A stretch of 64,000 nt of DNA from Pelecanus crispus. Lineage: Eukaryota > Chordata > Aves > Pelecaniformes > Pelecanidae. The position numbers and the translations under genes were made by a program. The notes below the pieces were generated by a model, which ran no database searches, was not told the DNA's origin, and saw only the letters and a program-made list of their open reading frames with translations. Every line of letters starts with the position of its first letter. The first letter of the stretch is position 1. The stretch lies in contig NC_134643.1 in assembly GCF_030463565.1 (NCBI RefSeq), positions 82,271,721 through 82,335,720 of the forward strand, written 5' to 3'. Shown in pieces: positions 1 to 13,400 of the stretch.

Positions 1-750
1 AAACTGTGAATTTGGCTTAGAAAGGATTAAAAGGTAGGTATTTATACCTCTTTTCCTTTGCCCCAGCATAGTCTAAATGCCTGGGTCAGGCTTTTACTGC
101 AACCCTGAGCGTGCTAAAAGCTGTCTTGCTATCTTTTAAAATGAAAGCAGCCACAGGATATCAGTAGCGGGGCGATAGGAAAACCACCAGGTATTGTGCG
201 ACCCGAGTTAATGCAGTAAGAGCTGGCAAAGCTGTCCTCTTGCATGTGGGGCGCTGGCTTGCTAGCAAAAGCATGCCTGACTATGGCACATATTGGTGCA
301 CAGCTGTGTCTTGGGATGAAAGGGGTTACCTTTTGTGAGAGTTGCCTCTGGGTTGTAGTGCTTATACCTGAGTGAGACTTCTGCTCATTTAAGTTTAAAT
401 CCTACCTTTCCACTTACACTGGATGGTGTATTTTTCTGTAAGGCGATGTGCCTGAGATCAGTGTAGATGCATGTGGTCTGTTAGGTACAAGTCTCTGCAG
501 ATGGGAATGACGAATAATTTTATTGGAAGGGTTTGACTGAAAAAGTTTTGTCTGTAGTGCTTCTGACAAGACATAGATTGGTCCCAAGACGCCGAACAAT
601 TGGGCTACCAAAATGCTGGCAATCAAGGAGAGGTGGGCTCCTGGGTGCTAATGTAAAGTCATGGTCTTCGTAACACCAGACACTACTTAAACAATCTGTG
701 TGTCAGTCATTATCTATAAAGTACAACAGCACTTTTCCTGTCTTACAAGG
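1..750. other. intergenic DNA, no gene recognised
   Basis: Ordinary mixed-composition sequence leading up to the first CR1 copy. Short open frames exist on both strands, but none has a recognisable domain, a coding-like composition or convincing splice sites. I see no RNA gene or repeat that I can name. Confidence 0.6.
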
Positions 751-1387
751 ACAGCATCCTGGCTTGTATCAGGAATGCTGTGGCCAGCAGGAGCAGGGAG
801 GTGATTGTCCCCCTGTACTCGGCGCTGGTGAGGCCGCACCTGGAATACTGTGTCCAGTTTTGGGCCCCTCACTACAAGAAAGACATTGAGGTGCTGGAGC
901 GTGTTCAGAGACGGGCAACGAAGCTGGTGAAGGGTCTGGAGAACAAGTCTTATGAGGAGCGGCTGAGGGAACTGGGGTTGTTTAGCCTGGAAAAGAGGAG
1001 GCTGAGGGGAGACCTTATCGCTCTCTACAGCTACCTGAAAGGAGGTTGTAGTGAGGTGGGTGTTGGTCTCTTCTCCCAAGTAGCTAGCGATAGGACAAGA
1101 GGAAATGGGCTTAAGCTGCGCCAGGGGAGGTTTAGACTGGAAATTAGGAAAAATTTCTTTACGGAAAGGGTGGTCAGGCATTGGAACAAGCTGCCCAGAG
1201 AGGTGGTGGAGTCACCATCCCTGGAGGCGTTTAAAAAACGGGTAGATGTGGCACTTCGGGATATGGTTTAGTCTGGTCTACCCTTGATTAGTCTAGAGTG
1301 GGCTTGGTAGTGTAGGTTAATGGTTGGACTGGATGATCTTAAAGGTCTTTTCCAACCTAGATGATTCTATGATTCTATGATTCTATG
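751..1387 (+). mobile_element. CR1 LINE, 5'-truncated 3' end
   Basis: This is the 3' end of a chicken-repeat-1 (CR1) non-LTR retrotransposon. It has the C-terminal part of ORF2, a short 3' UTR from about 1272, and the diagnostic terminal octamer ATTCTATG three times in a row (1364-1371, 1372-1379, 1380-1387). Severe 5' truncation is typical of CR1. The tail phrase 'ggttggactggatgatctt' is shared, in reverse, with the copy at 40239-40366, so the two belong to the same or a closely related subfamily. The ORF remnant has no internal stop, which suggests a relatively young insertion. Confidence 0.93.
753..1271 (+). pseudogene. CR1 ORF2 C-terminal fragment (after the reverse transcriptase)
   Basis: About 172 codons in one frame without a stop, ending at the TAG before the 3' UTR. 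Recognisable CR1 ORF2 phrases are [64 protein letters not shown] and [19 protein letters not shown], in the usual order. The reverse-transcriptase palm and endonuclease domains are lost to 5' truncation, so the piece cannot act alone. It has no start of its own; the frame runs in from the truncation point. It is not a host gene. Confidence 0.9.
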
Positions 1388-1792
1388 CTGAATCAGGCCC
1401 ACATACGCACCCATTGCCAGTGGCTTGTGGACACCATCTTTGGCCTGCAGTCCCTGAGAGCAGGTCATGCCCTCATGGGGTAAATAACCGGTGGTGGGAC
1501 AGTGGTGTGAAGGGGACAGGACTGTAACAGAGGTGCCTACAGGGGACTTCAGGAGGAGAAGGACAGGCGTGGAGGCCCTGTGGTTACAGAAGGGCAAGGC
1601 TCTGCATATATATCAGCATGTCAGCCTTTCATGACTTTTAATCTGGACCCTGTGAGGCTGAACATGTGAGGTGCACATCAGTTCAGAGGTGGGAAGTGCC
1701 TCATTGCCAGTGTTTGGCTCTGCTTGGTCCCTTGGTAGCCACAAGCCATGTCCTTCCTCTCCTTCCCTTCTTTCCTCCCTCCTTTCTTCACA
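1388..1792. other. spacer between two CR1 copies
   Basis: No gene or named repeat seen. The end of this stretch, about 1755-1790, is a pyrimidine-rich (CCT/TTC) patch directly before the next CR1 tail. Confidence 0.5.
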
Positions 1793-1951
1793 CAGTCGTA
1801 GAATGGTTGAGGTTGGAAGGGACTTCTGGAGGTCATCTGGTCCAACCCCCCCTGCTCAAGCAGGGCCACGTCGAGCAGGCTGCCCAGGGCTGTGTCCGGT
1901 CAGGTTTTCCATATCTCCAAGGATGAAGACTCCAGAGCCTCCCCAAGCAGC
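1793..1951 (-). mobile_element. CR1 LINE 3' fragment (reverse orientation)
   Basis: Read on the minus strand this is a CR1 tail. On the plus strand it shows the familiar reverse-complement phrases 'tggttgaggttggaaggga', 'ggtcatctggtccaacc' and 'ctgctcaagcagggccac', then 'atctccaaggatg'. It is of the same general type as the tail of the 53-kb copy (ggttggacc...gatgacttccagag) rather than the 751-1387 copy. Similarity fades at about 1951. Only about 160 bp of the 3' end remain. Confidence 0.88.
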
Positions 1952-2300
1952 CTGGTCTTGCCTCCTCCCCTCCTTCCCCAGCCCCTGTGCACTCCTTGCT
2001 TCAGTCAGTAGGTGTCAGCGAGCTCCAGCCAATGCTGCCAGGGCCAGCAGCCTGTCTCCCGGGCATCCTGCACGGAGAAAACCCTGGTGAAATCCAGAGG
2101 AAATATGTGGCAAACAAATGAGTGGAGGATGGAGTGCAAGGACAATAATGTGACAGAGATATGGAGTGTTTGAGGAATTTCTCCTCTGTGAGTCAGAGTA
2201 ACCTCATCGACATTGGCTGTGCACCATGGAAAGCTACAGGAGGGTTCTGTGGTTAAAATATACTGAGCTCCTAACCTTTTTTAGTCCTACAGACAAGCCT

Positions 2301-2315
2301 CCCCCCCCCGCCCCC
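2301..2315. repeat. poly-C/G homopolymer tract
   Basis: A run of C interrupted by a single G. Simple low-complexity DNA with no further signal. Confidence 0.8.
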
Positions 2316-2375
2316 AGGTGTTTTAGACAAATTCACCCCATCCTGACTTTGCTGATACAGTGATGTCTTGAGCAG

Positions 2376-2435
2376 ATGGCTTAATCTCACAGGCCTTGGG
2401 TGCCCTGTCTGTAAAATGAAGCTGATAACAATCAC
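2376..2435 (+). repeat. MIR-like ancient SINE relic
   Basis: Contains 'ggcttaatctcacaggcctt' followed by 'tgtctgtaaaatgaagctga', the order seen in the MIR/CORE-SINE core (TTAACCTCTCTGTGCCTCAG...CATCTGTAAAATGGGG). It is strongly diverged, as expected for an amniote-age relic. Identified by eye only. Confidence 0.5.
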
Positions 2436-3245
2436 CCACTGGTGTCCCAGGGCTACAGCACAAATTACTTGTTCCACACCTGACTTAAACAATTAAAATG
2501 CAGTAGGAATGGAGCTGTTATGCCCTGGGATGGGGATGTTTGTCCAGTGCCTGTGTTCTTACCCTCTTTGGATTGACCTGCAAAAAAGAACAACTTTGCC
2601 AGCTTGTAAAGACAGCTGATAAGTATAGTTAGGGAACAATGCTGCATATTATAAATGAGCTGTGAAGCCCATGGTGACTATCTTTCGAGATCTAGACTAA
2701 GTAATTGAATGGGTGCAGGTATAATCAAATTGCCTTGCGTAGCTGCTCTGCTCTGCGCTGGAGGTGGCTGCATGCAGCAGGGTGATTGATGTGATCCAGT
2801 TGTGCAAAACCCAGTTTCTGAGGTGGCGAGTTAATGAAATGTCAGTGGCAGTGACAGATCGAGTAAGAGGTAGATGGGATTTTGTATCTGGCCCTGCCAG
2901 TGTTCTCCATGTTACCTATGGGGAATCATGCACAGCTGTGGCTGCTGTGAGATAAGCTCTGGGGTCTGGCCTAAAAGGAGCAATGAGAGGTTCTCAGCTC
3001 CTGGTCTCCAGGCAAGAGACAACTTTTTAATATGGTGAGTGAGGTGTTGTGTTGTGACACATTTCAAACTGGTTACCCAGAGAAGGGAACTGAATACAAC
3101 TCTACTTCTTTTTAATGACTTGCAGGGAGCCAAGGTCTGGCAGCCCTGGGAACAGGAGATCTAAACACTCCTTCAGTCTTTCGAATTAGGCATCGCAGAA
3201 ATATAAGTCTCTTACAGATGCCACGGTAGGTGGTCTAACTATAGC

Positions 3246-3300
3246 CTTTAATCCTTCTGTGCCTCAGCTCCCTCTTTTTTAAGATACAGATAGAGATACT
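3246..3300 (+). repeat. MIR-like ancient SINE relic
   Basis: 'tttaatccttctgtgcctca' followed by 'gctccctc' and a degraded 'aagatacagatagagata' matches the MIR core order (TTAATCTCTCTGTGCCTCAGTTTCC...). It is a diverged, short fragment, recognised by eye. Confidence 0.5.
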
Positions 3301-6300
3301 TTGCAGCCATGCTGGCAGTATAAATATCTCGGGGACTGTGATATTTTCTGATATCTTGTTACTGTGGTGGCAGAACATCCAGGCAGAACATTACTATTTG
3401 CTATTAAATTTCCAGAGCTGGCTTTTTAAACAAGAGAGTGTATGTTTTGGAAACAGAGTGGGAGGGCTAGAGAGAGGGGACTTGCTCAGCCAGGCTGTGG
3501 GGCAGGGAATAGGCAAAGAGGCTGCTCCCAATCTGCCTCTCAGGTTATGGAGCTGTGTTGATGGATTTTGGGGGGAAACCTGTCTGGCTTACAGACAGGC
3601 TGCTGTGACAGCACTGAGCTCTGAAGGTCTGGAGCTGAGGAACAGACATATCAAGAAGCCTGTCAAAAAATACCAGGAATCCATTGTCTGCTCAAATAGC
3701 CTTCATAAAATAATAAAAAATCACAGCATCTTCTGGAGTTGTATCTTGATATTTCTGAGCATGAGGGATGAGTACAGGTCACAGGGGTGACTGGGGTCTG
3801 CAGCAGTGCTTTTACAGGCAACAGCACTTTGGAGCTGTACTGTACTGTACCCTACCCTATAGAAGGCATGTGATTAATCCACTTAACTTGTGGGCACCAA
3901 ATGCTTGACTTAAGGAGGGAAAGGATATAATATGGGTCTTAATGCTTCAAGTGGATTTCCTGGCAACCCTAGGCATGAGATATTTCTTACAGAGATTAGT
4001 TAGATTACTTGGTAGAAATGGAAATCAGAAGACCTGGGCATGGTTAAAGGAGGAAACAGGGAAGGGAGGGTGTAACTGCAAGTTTTTTCATGGGGTGTGG
4101 GAAGATGAGAATGCATTTTGGGAGGTGCAAGGCAGACATATTTTTTCTAGTGAGGAAAAAGGGCTGCACTTTGAAGACCCATGAAATGAGAGGGATGGAA
4201 GTGGAAGCTATGTAGAAATATAAGGCTCTGAGAAATTACAGGGAAGTACAGTCATGAAGAAGATGTGTAGCCAAGTGAGGAGTAATGTAGTGGTGAGAAA
4301 AAAGGTCTCTGCATATACAACAGGTGATTCTTACTTTTTATTTGACATTTTCCTGGGATAACATGGAGAAATATGCACATACACATTTATCTGAGCAAAA
4401 TTTTCCCCTGGAGTCGGTGCTGTCCTGTTCTGTGCCTCCATATCCTTCTTCCCCAATGGTGGAGCAGGGCGGGAGGTCCTCCTCTGGCTCCTCCGTGGCC
4501 TGCCACCTGCCTAGAGGGTGAGGTGAAGGTGCAGGAGGTGGGAAGATTTTGGGAACCCACCTCTGTGTGCTGGATCCAGCAGATATTAGTTGTGTGGCAG
4601 GCTCAGCAGAGGGAGCCTTGGGTTCAGTCCTGGAGCTGAGGAAGGGAGCAGCCTTAATGCAGTTCAGAAAGCAAAGGTCGCTTTCCTTTTCCTCCCTCAT
4701 CTAGGACCCTGGGCTTGCTGCTTGGCCTGGGAATGGCTAGGCAACAGCACACAATTCCCCTGTGTGTGTATGTCTGAATATTTTGTTGTGCATGCAGTTT
4801 ATGAAGCACTTAGAGTCTGCCCCTGTGACGTTGCGCTCCAAAACTCAGCTCTCCCACCACATCCCTGGGGTAGCTGTCATTCTTCCGGCAAAAGGAAGTG
4901 ATGGAGGAGGAGAGCTCCATATAGAGTCAGTCTGCGTTGTCCAAACTTGTTTGCTATTCAGTGTAGTAATAGTACTTTGAAACTATCCAAACATCCTGCT
5001 GCCTGGCATTGGCTTTGCCACCGAAGAGCTGGTGCATGCTGGCTGGGGAGGGAAGTGTTTCTCTTATATGGCAGCTCCCAAAGAGCCTCCCTGTGTTAAA
5101 TATTAACTTACTGTTGCTGATCTTACAGGTCATTTTACTGTATCTCCAGCTTTCTTGACACACAAGGAGAGTATTTGGAGTGTAATGTGAATTTTCTCTG
5201 CCTGGCTGTATTACTGTTAATTTTTTGATTGAAAACTCAAGCTTTTGGCTAAATGCGTATTTTTAGAAAATGCCTGCTTTCCTCATAAAATATTTTTGGT
5301 CAAAACCTAACATTTCTTAACTTTTGTCTGAAAAGTTTCCATTTTTGTGACAGTCATTGTGTGAAAAATTTGCTCCTTAACAGGGTTTGGTTTGGTGGGT
5401 TTTTTTTGGTTTTTTTTTTTTTTTTTTCCCAACAACAATTAGCATTTTATTTTGGAAACTTCCTGTTTTCCAAAGAGTTTTGTGTTTGAGCAGCCCATGT
5501 GCCCAGCCCTGGTTCAACAAAAGCTGTCCACGTGCCAGGCCAAGAGGCAGAGGAGAAGATGGATAACAGTGGTGCCTTTGTGGCTGCTCATTGTTCAGGA
5601 GAGTAACTGTTAAGCAAAGATGGCTTTAAAACAAAACCAGCAAAGAACCATTTTTTTGGTGATGTATGTTGTGAAAAACCTTTCCTGCTTCTTCATCCCA
5701 GAACTTCAAGGTCTGAAATATTTTCAGGTAGTGTTTGAGGTTTTTTTTTTTCATTTACGTGCCCATGACTTAATTGAGAAGAAGCAGTTATTAAAAAGCT
5801 GTGTCAGCAGTGAGCAGGAGGTGAAGCCCCAGCCTAAGGTCTCAGACATGACGTTCCTGTGAGCTCTGTTTCTGTTTTCCTCACTTCTTACCTCTTTTTC
5901 TCTTTGCAGTGAATGAAGAGCCTGTCCCCTACAGGGTCCCAAACTGAGTTTTGATGCAGTAACCTTGCAACTTGAGCTAAAATTGGTTTGCCTGTTCCAG
6001 CAGGTGAGAGCAAAGAAAACAAGCCCTATCAGAAAAGTATTGGCCTGCCTATGATTTTAAACACAATTTGGCATGTAATTTGATTCTCTTCAAAACACAT
6101 CAGCCGGTAAAAGACTAGCTCTAACAGGGACTTGAGATGAATCTCAGCAAGTTAACATGTTTTTAACACATCCTGTCCCATTGTTTATAAAGACCTGTTG
6201 GAGAACTATCAGTTGTGCTCTCTGATGGTGCTGCCCAGTCTGCTGGAGCACATGGGGCACTTCCCAGTCTCTGTCACTATCTGCTCTTGCAGAAACACAG

Positions 6301-9300
6301 AGTAATAAACCCAAGGAACAGCTTGAGAGCCTCTGTCTCATGTACAGATATGACCTAATTGAACAGGGCAGAGTTTCAACCCTTGGGTAATAGCATCCAT
6401 GCAAGTGTGGCTGCTTTGATGGATAGATCACCTTGCAGAGGTTTCACCCTTGATCAGACTAAGTTACAGGTATGACCTTCTCAGGCAATTGCTGTCCTGG
6501 GAGGACAGTAAGTACTCCAAAATGCAGGTGGGAGGAAAGAGGGACCTTGAAGCCTCTGTCTGGTTCCCTCTAGAGTAATCCAATTTGATTTTCCCTGCAG
6601 GCACACCAGATCTCCTCACCTGACCATGGCAGCTCTGTGAACTTGAACTGGCTGAGCCTGTGGGCTAAAACCTTCATGGACACTCTTACCTGGGCTGGCA
6701 GGTGGCTCATCCCCCAGACAGAGACAACTTTATGGTGTTTCTTCCTGACTATGGACAACTACTGTGGATTTCTCCCACATAACACGTAAAGTTGGGCTGT
6801 ATGAAAAACAGAAGAAATACAGAGGGGTTATTTAGATAAACAGGAATGAACATCATTTTTCCAAAGTGCCTCCCAGGTGCCGTGCTCCTTCAGCAGAGGA
6901 GCTGGCTGAGGCAGGGCACATCTCTGTCAGCCCTTCACACACCTGCACTTCTCCTGCTCTTCTACCAACCCAGCTGACATGCATTGCAGGGATGCCTTTG
7001 AATTTCACCCATGCAAGTCCAAAAAATAAATTAAAGTTCTGTACGACTGACTTGGACAAATATGCACCCTTAATTTGACCCCTGATGACTTACATATTCC
7101 CTCATATGCCTGCACTGACAGGCAGACCCCCCAGGGCACTGTTGGCGTGATGGTTGGCAGCACAGAGGCATCTGTTTAAGAGCTCGGTGCAGATGCACCA
7201 TAGTTTATTTCTCATGGCAAACAACCTCAGACCTGTGTAGCATTTAATTAAGGCACACTAGCAAATCCTTCAAGCGAAGCAGGCCCCTACAGGCAATGCC
7301 TGCGACAGATGGTGCTCAGCATCTCCAAGTGAGCCAGGCTTTAAACGGAGCTGGTGCAGAAGCAATATAGCCCCACTGCTTTGGTGTGAAGAGCACATCA
7401 AGTCATGTGAGTTTGGGTCCAGGGCTATGGTAGTATGGTCATGCAGCTCCCAAACTGACCCATAAATGACAGTCATGTAGATGAGCTGCTGTTGAAAACG
7501 CCTGAGCTGAAGGAGATCAAACCACTCTCTGGTTCATGGAAAGTATGAAGATGTGACCAACATTTCTAGGAGAAAGTCAGAAGCATTTCAAGGTGAATAG
7601 CGGTGCATACCACCAGCCCAAATTACTTTCTTTAGCCATGCTGACTACAAAGGGTGAAGAGGATGGGCTTGAACCAGGGAAATCAATATCCTCAGCTGCC
7701 TGCAGCAAGAGCAGCCCCACTGGGCACCCCTGAGGGCTGGCAGGGCTTTTTTTCAGCTCCCTACCTCAGCAGAGAGGGCCTAATGCTTTTGCTTGAAGGA
7801 TGTTCGTGGTGTGCATCCCAGCTGGTTGAGGCAAGTATCACGTGGAAGTATTTCATGGCATCAGCAAGGGAAGGGGGAACAGCTGGGAGGTGGATGCCAC
7901 CTCTGAGGAGTGGTGGTGGGAAGATGTGAGCCATTGAGGGTGTTTGGCCAAGAGCCTGGTGGCTGCGTTAATTGAAGCCGTTGGTAGGCCATTTATCATA
8001 CACTGTGCAACCAGCCACCGATCAACAGCAATTACTATTTTTTACAGCTTCCAAACAATGTTAGTTGCAAGCTGTGTTTGCTGTCATAATGTAAAAAACA
8101 GATAGTTACAGGATGAAAAAAAAAAAAAGGGCTTTGCAGGGATTTTGTGTGCTCCTTTTAAGGTTAACAGGTGTTCCTGGTCACCCTGCAAAACCACAGT
8201 GAAAATATCTGCATACTACTGAAATGAAGCAACTCCAAACCAATCCCTGTGAAGAATATCCTATCCTTTGCTTTTGTTGTGTAGAAATGAATGGGCAAAA
8301 AAAGCTTCAACTATGGGTTTTCATAATGCTAGAGCAGGAGCTTTCACCACCATCCCAGTTTTGGACTGCATCTGATGCAGGCTCATGGAGACAGGGGACT
8401 GTTATTAGAGCTGCGTGAATAATCTACAGCAAATAACTGAATGGAAGTGTTTGGCCTTTTTTTCTGTTTGAAAACTATCTGTGAGCCTGCCTGGATGTTC
8501 TTGAATGTGTTTCTTGTTTGAAATAATACTGTCCATAATTTCTGTGAATAATCATTTATTTGTAGCTTGCCTATGAGTATTTAGATAGTCAAAATGTCAT
8601 TTCTGTTCCATGGTTACATGAGTGCAACCCTGAGATTTCCACCAAGAGTACCCACAGTCAGCAGTGGTAAATTCACTTTCTGTAAAAAGATTTCTACTGA
8701 AATCTTTTTGGGAAATGTATGTTCATCTGCAGTATTCATGGAAAAAAAGAAAAGGGGGGGAAATGCAGTTAAATAACAGTTATTTGTAAAGCATTAAAAA
8801 GTATTTCCTATGATTCTTTCTATGGCTAAATGGATGATTTATGGTTTTTTATGGTTTGCAGTCTGGAACCACTCAATCAGAAGTAAGTTTGCTTAGAAGA
8901 TTTCTACTTGAGCCAGACACAGTCCCTTGGCCCTACGGCTCCAAAAGCGTGCCATAGTCCAGATCTGAACCACCTCTGGACTCCACAAGTTGCATACTGA
9001 AATACTCAGGTCTCCGACTGTTCAAAGGTGAAGAGCTCACCATTTGGTTTCTGAGCAGGGCTATCCCTGGCATAAAGGATCACCCCGGCTGTCAGGGTGA
9101 TGGTGTCCTCAGCAGAGCCTGCTGCCTCATTTCTTCCCCTAGTCAGAGGTTTGGACACCAGCACCATGGGCATGTCGCTCAACTCAGCTCAGCACAAATG
9201 ACCTCAGCTCACTGGCACTTCTTGCTAAGCTTTCAAGAGGAGTGTACCTTTTCCAGGAGGAACCCAGTGTACTGGGGATGTTCGCCATGTGCTCACAGGG

Positions 9301-10334
9301 CCAAGGCGAAGACAAAGAAAATGTCTCACCCACCTGCTCTGGTGGCTTGTGGGGACACATCAGGATTAGCTGAACAGCCAAGCTGTGATGGGGTTTTGTA
9401 ACCTCCTTGCCCTCCAAAAAATTGGTACAAACTCAGTGCCTAGAGTGCTCCAAGCTCTGCTCTGTTGCAGCCACTTGGCCAGTAGCATCCAAGCCAGGTC
9501 TTTGACAGCCAACAAGCTCTGCTAGCAGCTCTGTGAGGAGTTTGTGTGGCAGCAGTGTTGGACAGCTGCCCATCCACCCTGGCAGGACTAAGGGAGTTTA
9601 CAGAGAAGGGGATGGTCTAGGAATAGCTCTTGTGTTTGTTTTCATCCATAGCCATTCAGTTACCTGGCATGGTTGGATGGTTTTGTGATAAGGATGCCTT
9701 GAAGGATAAATTGCATAGGCATATTAAGGAAGAAATAAGCAATACTATACCCAGGCTAAGCGCCTCCACCCCAATTTGACACTTATTTTCAAGGGAAGAA
9801 GTAATATTTTGCAAACAAAACAGTGCATGAATCCATTTTGGGTCTCTGAAAAAATTTCTTCTTCAATTTCTTTAATACAGGCTTGTTGTTTACCCGTTGC
9901 AATCTGAAAGAAACGTACTACAGAAAATGGGTTTTTTCTGCAAATATTTCCCAGCTCCTGAACCCTCTGTTTCCAAACCACTCTTCTCTGAACTATTTTA
10001 TGTGGGTAGGCATTTTCAAAATACTACATCTCTTTTGGCACGTCAAAGAGCAGTGTGGACTGCCAGCTTTCTGTATCTGTGTCATGAAAATGCAAGGCAG
10101 ATCAGTTCTCAGAACCAAGGCTGTCATCTCTCTTGCATGCCAGATGTCCTCAGAGCACTGGATTTTTGTAGCATTTTAAAGCGATACTTTCTGATACCAT
10201 AACTTTCTCAAACATTGCAATGTTAAATCAGTTTCACTTAAAATTTTCATTGCCATCTCATTGTCTGCAGGCTGCTTAGGAAGCTAATGGACAGCAGGAG
10301 ATCAGTAAATGACAGTTAAATCTAAAGTAGTGTG
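3301..10334. other. intergenic DNA, no gene recognised
   Basis: Seven kilobases with only chance open frames on both strands. A T-rich stretch (TTTTTTTGG then T17, about 5400-5427) and an A13 run at about 8116-8128 are the only low-complexity landmarks. I found no domain, RNA gene or clear mobile element. Confidence 0.55.
5400..5427. repeat. poly-T tract
   Basis: Two T runs separated by GG. It could be the decayed tail of a minus-strand retro-insertion, but no element body adjoins it. Treated as simple low-complexity sequence. Confidence 0.8.
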
Positions 10335-10415
10335 GGCAAAGGTGTGGACTTGGATTCAGGAGGTGAAATGGGCTGTGACCTTGTACAACTCACTTTACTC
10401 TGTTTCTTTTCCCAG
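10335..10415 (+). repeat. MIR-like ancient SINE relic
   Basis: 'gtggacttggattcaggagg' then 'ctgtgaccttgtacaactca' and 'ctttactctgtttc' follow the MIR consensus order (GGACTCTGG...TTCGAATCC...TGTGACCTTGGGCAAGTTACTTAACCTCTCTG). This is one of the clearer MIR-type relics in the window. Confidence 0.6.
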
Positions 10416-13400
10416 CCTTTGTGTTAACCACTTAAAGCATAAACCTGTTGGGTTTCCTACAACAGATGAAGAAAAGAAAATTAAGCTTATTGTAATGGGA
10501 CGGGGGAGAAAAAATAACCCTCTTCTTTCTTTCACCCTTCCTGCTCTCTCCCCAGCATTTTGCTGGGTCCTTTCCTCCTCTTTCTTTGTCTGGCATCCCT
10601 TTCTGTCCTACCCCTCATTGGGACTCCTTTACTGCCCCTCTCTTCCTCCCATTCCTTTGTCTTGTATTCTATTCCCCAGGAAGGTTTTAGTGGAGGGGAG
10701 TCATCTGAGGGACAGGGTATCTGCCCATGGAGCTTGTGGCCAGTACAGGCTGGAATGAGCGCTGCACTGAAGACGAGGCTTTTTTGTGGAAAATGAAAAC
10801 AAAAATAACTTCTTCTCATATTATTGACAATTTTCAGAGGGTATTGTCATTGGTAGAGTGAACTAAAGCCAGAATTTAGGTTTTGGCTATTGAAGTGTTT
10901 TGATGAAATTTTGCCAACCTCTAATTTATTTTTTCAATTCTCCAATTAAGGAAAAAAAAAGATTATTTAAAAGAATCTTTCCCACACAGCTCCCCCCTCC
11001 CCCTGCTTTTTTTTGGTCAAAGAACCAATTTTCCACTTGCACTAACTCAATACAATCTTTTTGTTTCAGAAGCTGCATTGCAGTAACGTTGAAAAAGGAG
11101 TCTAGAACTGGCTGATTTAATGCTTCACTCATGGCCATTTGTACCCTTTTCATTTCACTTTACCTTTTTTGAGCTGCATTTGGTGGGAAGTGTTTTATAT
11201 GCTAAAGTACCCCAGGCACTCCACAATTCTCTTTTAATGTTGTGCTGTATCATTGAGCTGTAGCTAGCCGGGATACGTCGTGTGGTCACCCCATTTCACA
11301 GCCGGCTAATAGCTGATGGTGGAGGTTCAGGTATACAGCTACTGTCTGATCTGGGCTGGCGGAGGAAAAAAGTTTTTCAAATTGTTCCCAGCCAGTTAGT
11401 CTGAATGACTGCCTGTCATTTTGGGCTCTATATGATGTGTGTGTGGAGGGTAACAGAGGGTTGGGATTGATTTAGGCCTGAAAAAAAAAATAGCGTGAAA
11501 GGGTGGTAGCGACATTCTGGACCAAAAAACCAGGGCTTGAGCTGTGGCCAGATTCCCCAGACTTCTCCCCTTCCCCTTCTGCAAAGGAAATTAATTAATG
11601 TTATTTACTTACAAAACCTCATGTTCTGTTTTTTAAGTTATAAAAGGGCTTGGGGCTGTGTTTAAAAGTGAAGGCTGTAAAGGTATGTGGTGGTGGGATG
11701 TCTCTCGTGAAGTTGTTGAAAAGGGCTGTAGAGGACCCTTGGACACAGCGTTTCTGTGAACAGGGGGGAAGATTTATTTAAAAGCAGCATTGACTTGCAC
11801 CTTAGACACACTGCTGGCTTACAGCCCATCTGTCTCTATTTGCCTTGCTTCATCACATCACAAGCTGTGCTGGGCAGGCTCCCTTAGGCCATGTGCTCAC
11901 CCCTAGCCTAATTTGGGTCTCTGGGCTCTACCTCAGCCTTAAAATGCAGAGGTGATGCACGTTCCTCAAGAAAGATAAAGGACACTGGTTCTAGGGAAGG
12001 TGGGATGCAGCTTTCTTGGTTGTAACCCTAAGGGATTTGGGAAGGGAGACCTGAAGTGGTGCACAGCCTGAGTCTGGGAAGCATGAGGATGCAGCGAGGA
12101 TGGAGCGGGGTCTCCCTAGAGGCATGTTTTTAACAGCTGGTGATATTTAACAGTTGTTTTGTTGAACTGGACTGAAAAGCCTCCAGCAGAGTCCTCTTTA
12201 CCCTAGTGGGTTAGGAAGAGTGCTTGAATGGAGCCGGAGGGAGGTTACAGAGCTTTACCCAGTTCTTAAGGCATTAAGTCACCTCCATTTCCAGTGAGGA
12301 CAATTACACCAGTGTCGTTTTTATTAAGAAATGAAACGCAAAGACTGAGCTGGCTGGTTGGCTTTAGTGCCCTACGGCACTAAGTTATAAGACCTTGTTT
12401 GTGATGATGCCATGATTAGGTCACCAGGAAGGTTAAATTCCACTTCTTGGGCGTGACGGAGACTTGGCTCGAGATGTGCGCAGGGTCTGGCAGCACCCAT
12501 AAAAAGGAGTTGATGATGGAGCTGGCAAAGTAGATATCTGCCTGCTTCCTTTTCATTAATTAAGGGCAGTTGGTCACAGTGGGGCAACTCAGGCCAGGCC
12601 AGGAGAGTTAGCTACAGAATAAGGTTTGACTCTAATACCTGCTAAGACTGACTGTGTTTCTTTCACAGTGGGTATACAAGACCCGATGAGATTTTGCATG
12701 TGTTCTAAAAATGTTCTCCATCCTTGTAATCTTAGGGTTTTTGTGGCATGATCCAGAATTATAATAAAAAGAGGCTGTGGGTGACCTTCTGCTCCTGTGA
12801 CCCTGAAGCAACATTTAAATCCTACCTGATTCCAGTGTATTGTCACTGACCCTTGCAACATCATAAACTTTCTTAATACAAATCCAGAGATCACAAACTT
12901 GTGTCTGAAGTTGTCACTGATTAGTTAGAGACACAGTCCTGGAGCAGAGTTTGAACAGACAGAACGGTCAAGACCAAGATGCTCAGTAGGCCTTGTGGCT
13001 CTGTCTCCAGACTCTCTCTTCACAGCCTATCCCAGCATGGTTGTTCATCAAGTGGGCACTTAGGTAGTGCCCAGCATGGGAAGAATCCGGCTTAATTGTT
13101 CATGATGCAGTCTTACCACTGGATGTATTTACACCTGGACAACAAGCTTTGTTATCCTTCTGGTCAAGATGAATATTCACATTAGTGAGAATGAGGGAAT
13201 TCAGGAGAGAAAACTTTCTCCAACCCCAAAAGGCAAGGCTTTGTCTCGGTAAGTGTGATGGGTTGCTCAGTGTTTGTTATTACTGAACAGCCAAATAAAA
13301 GGAGGAGTATGTTTTAACTTGTCCCTTCCCTCCTGAGGGCAGGTGTAGGGTTAAATCAGTACAGTTGGATGTGATGACAAACCAGAGGGCCAAGAAGGCG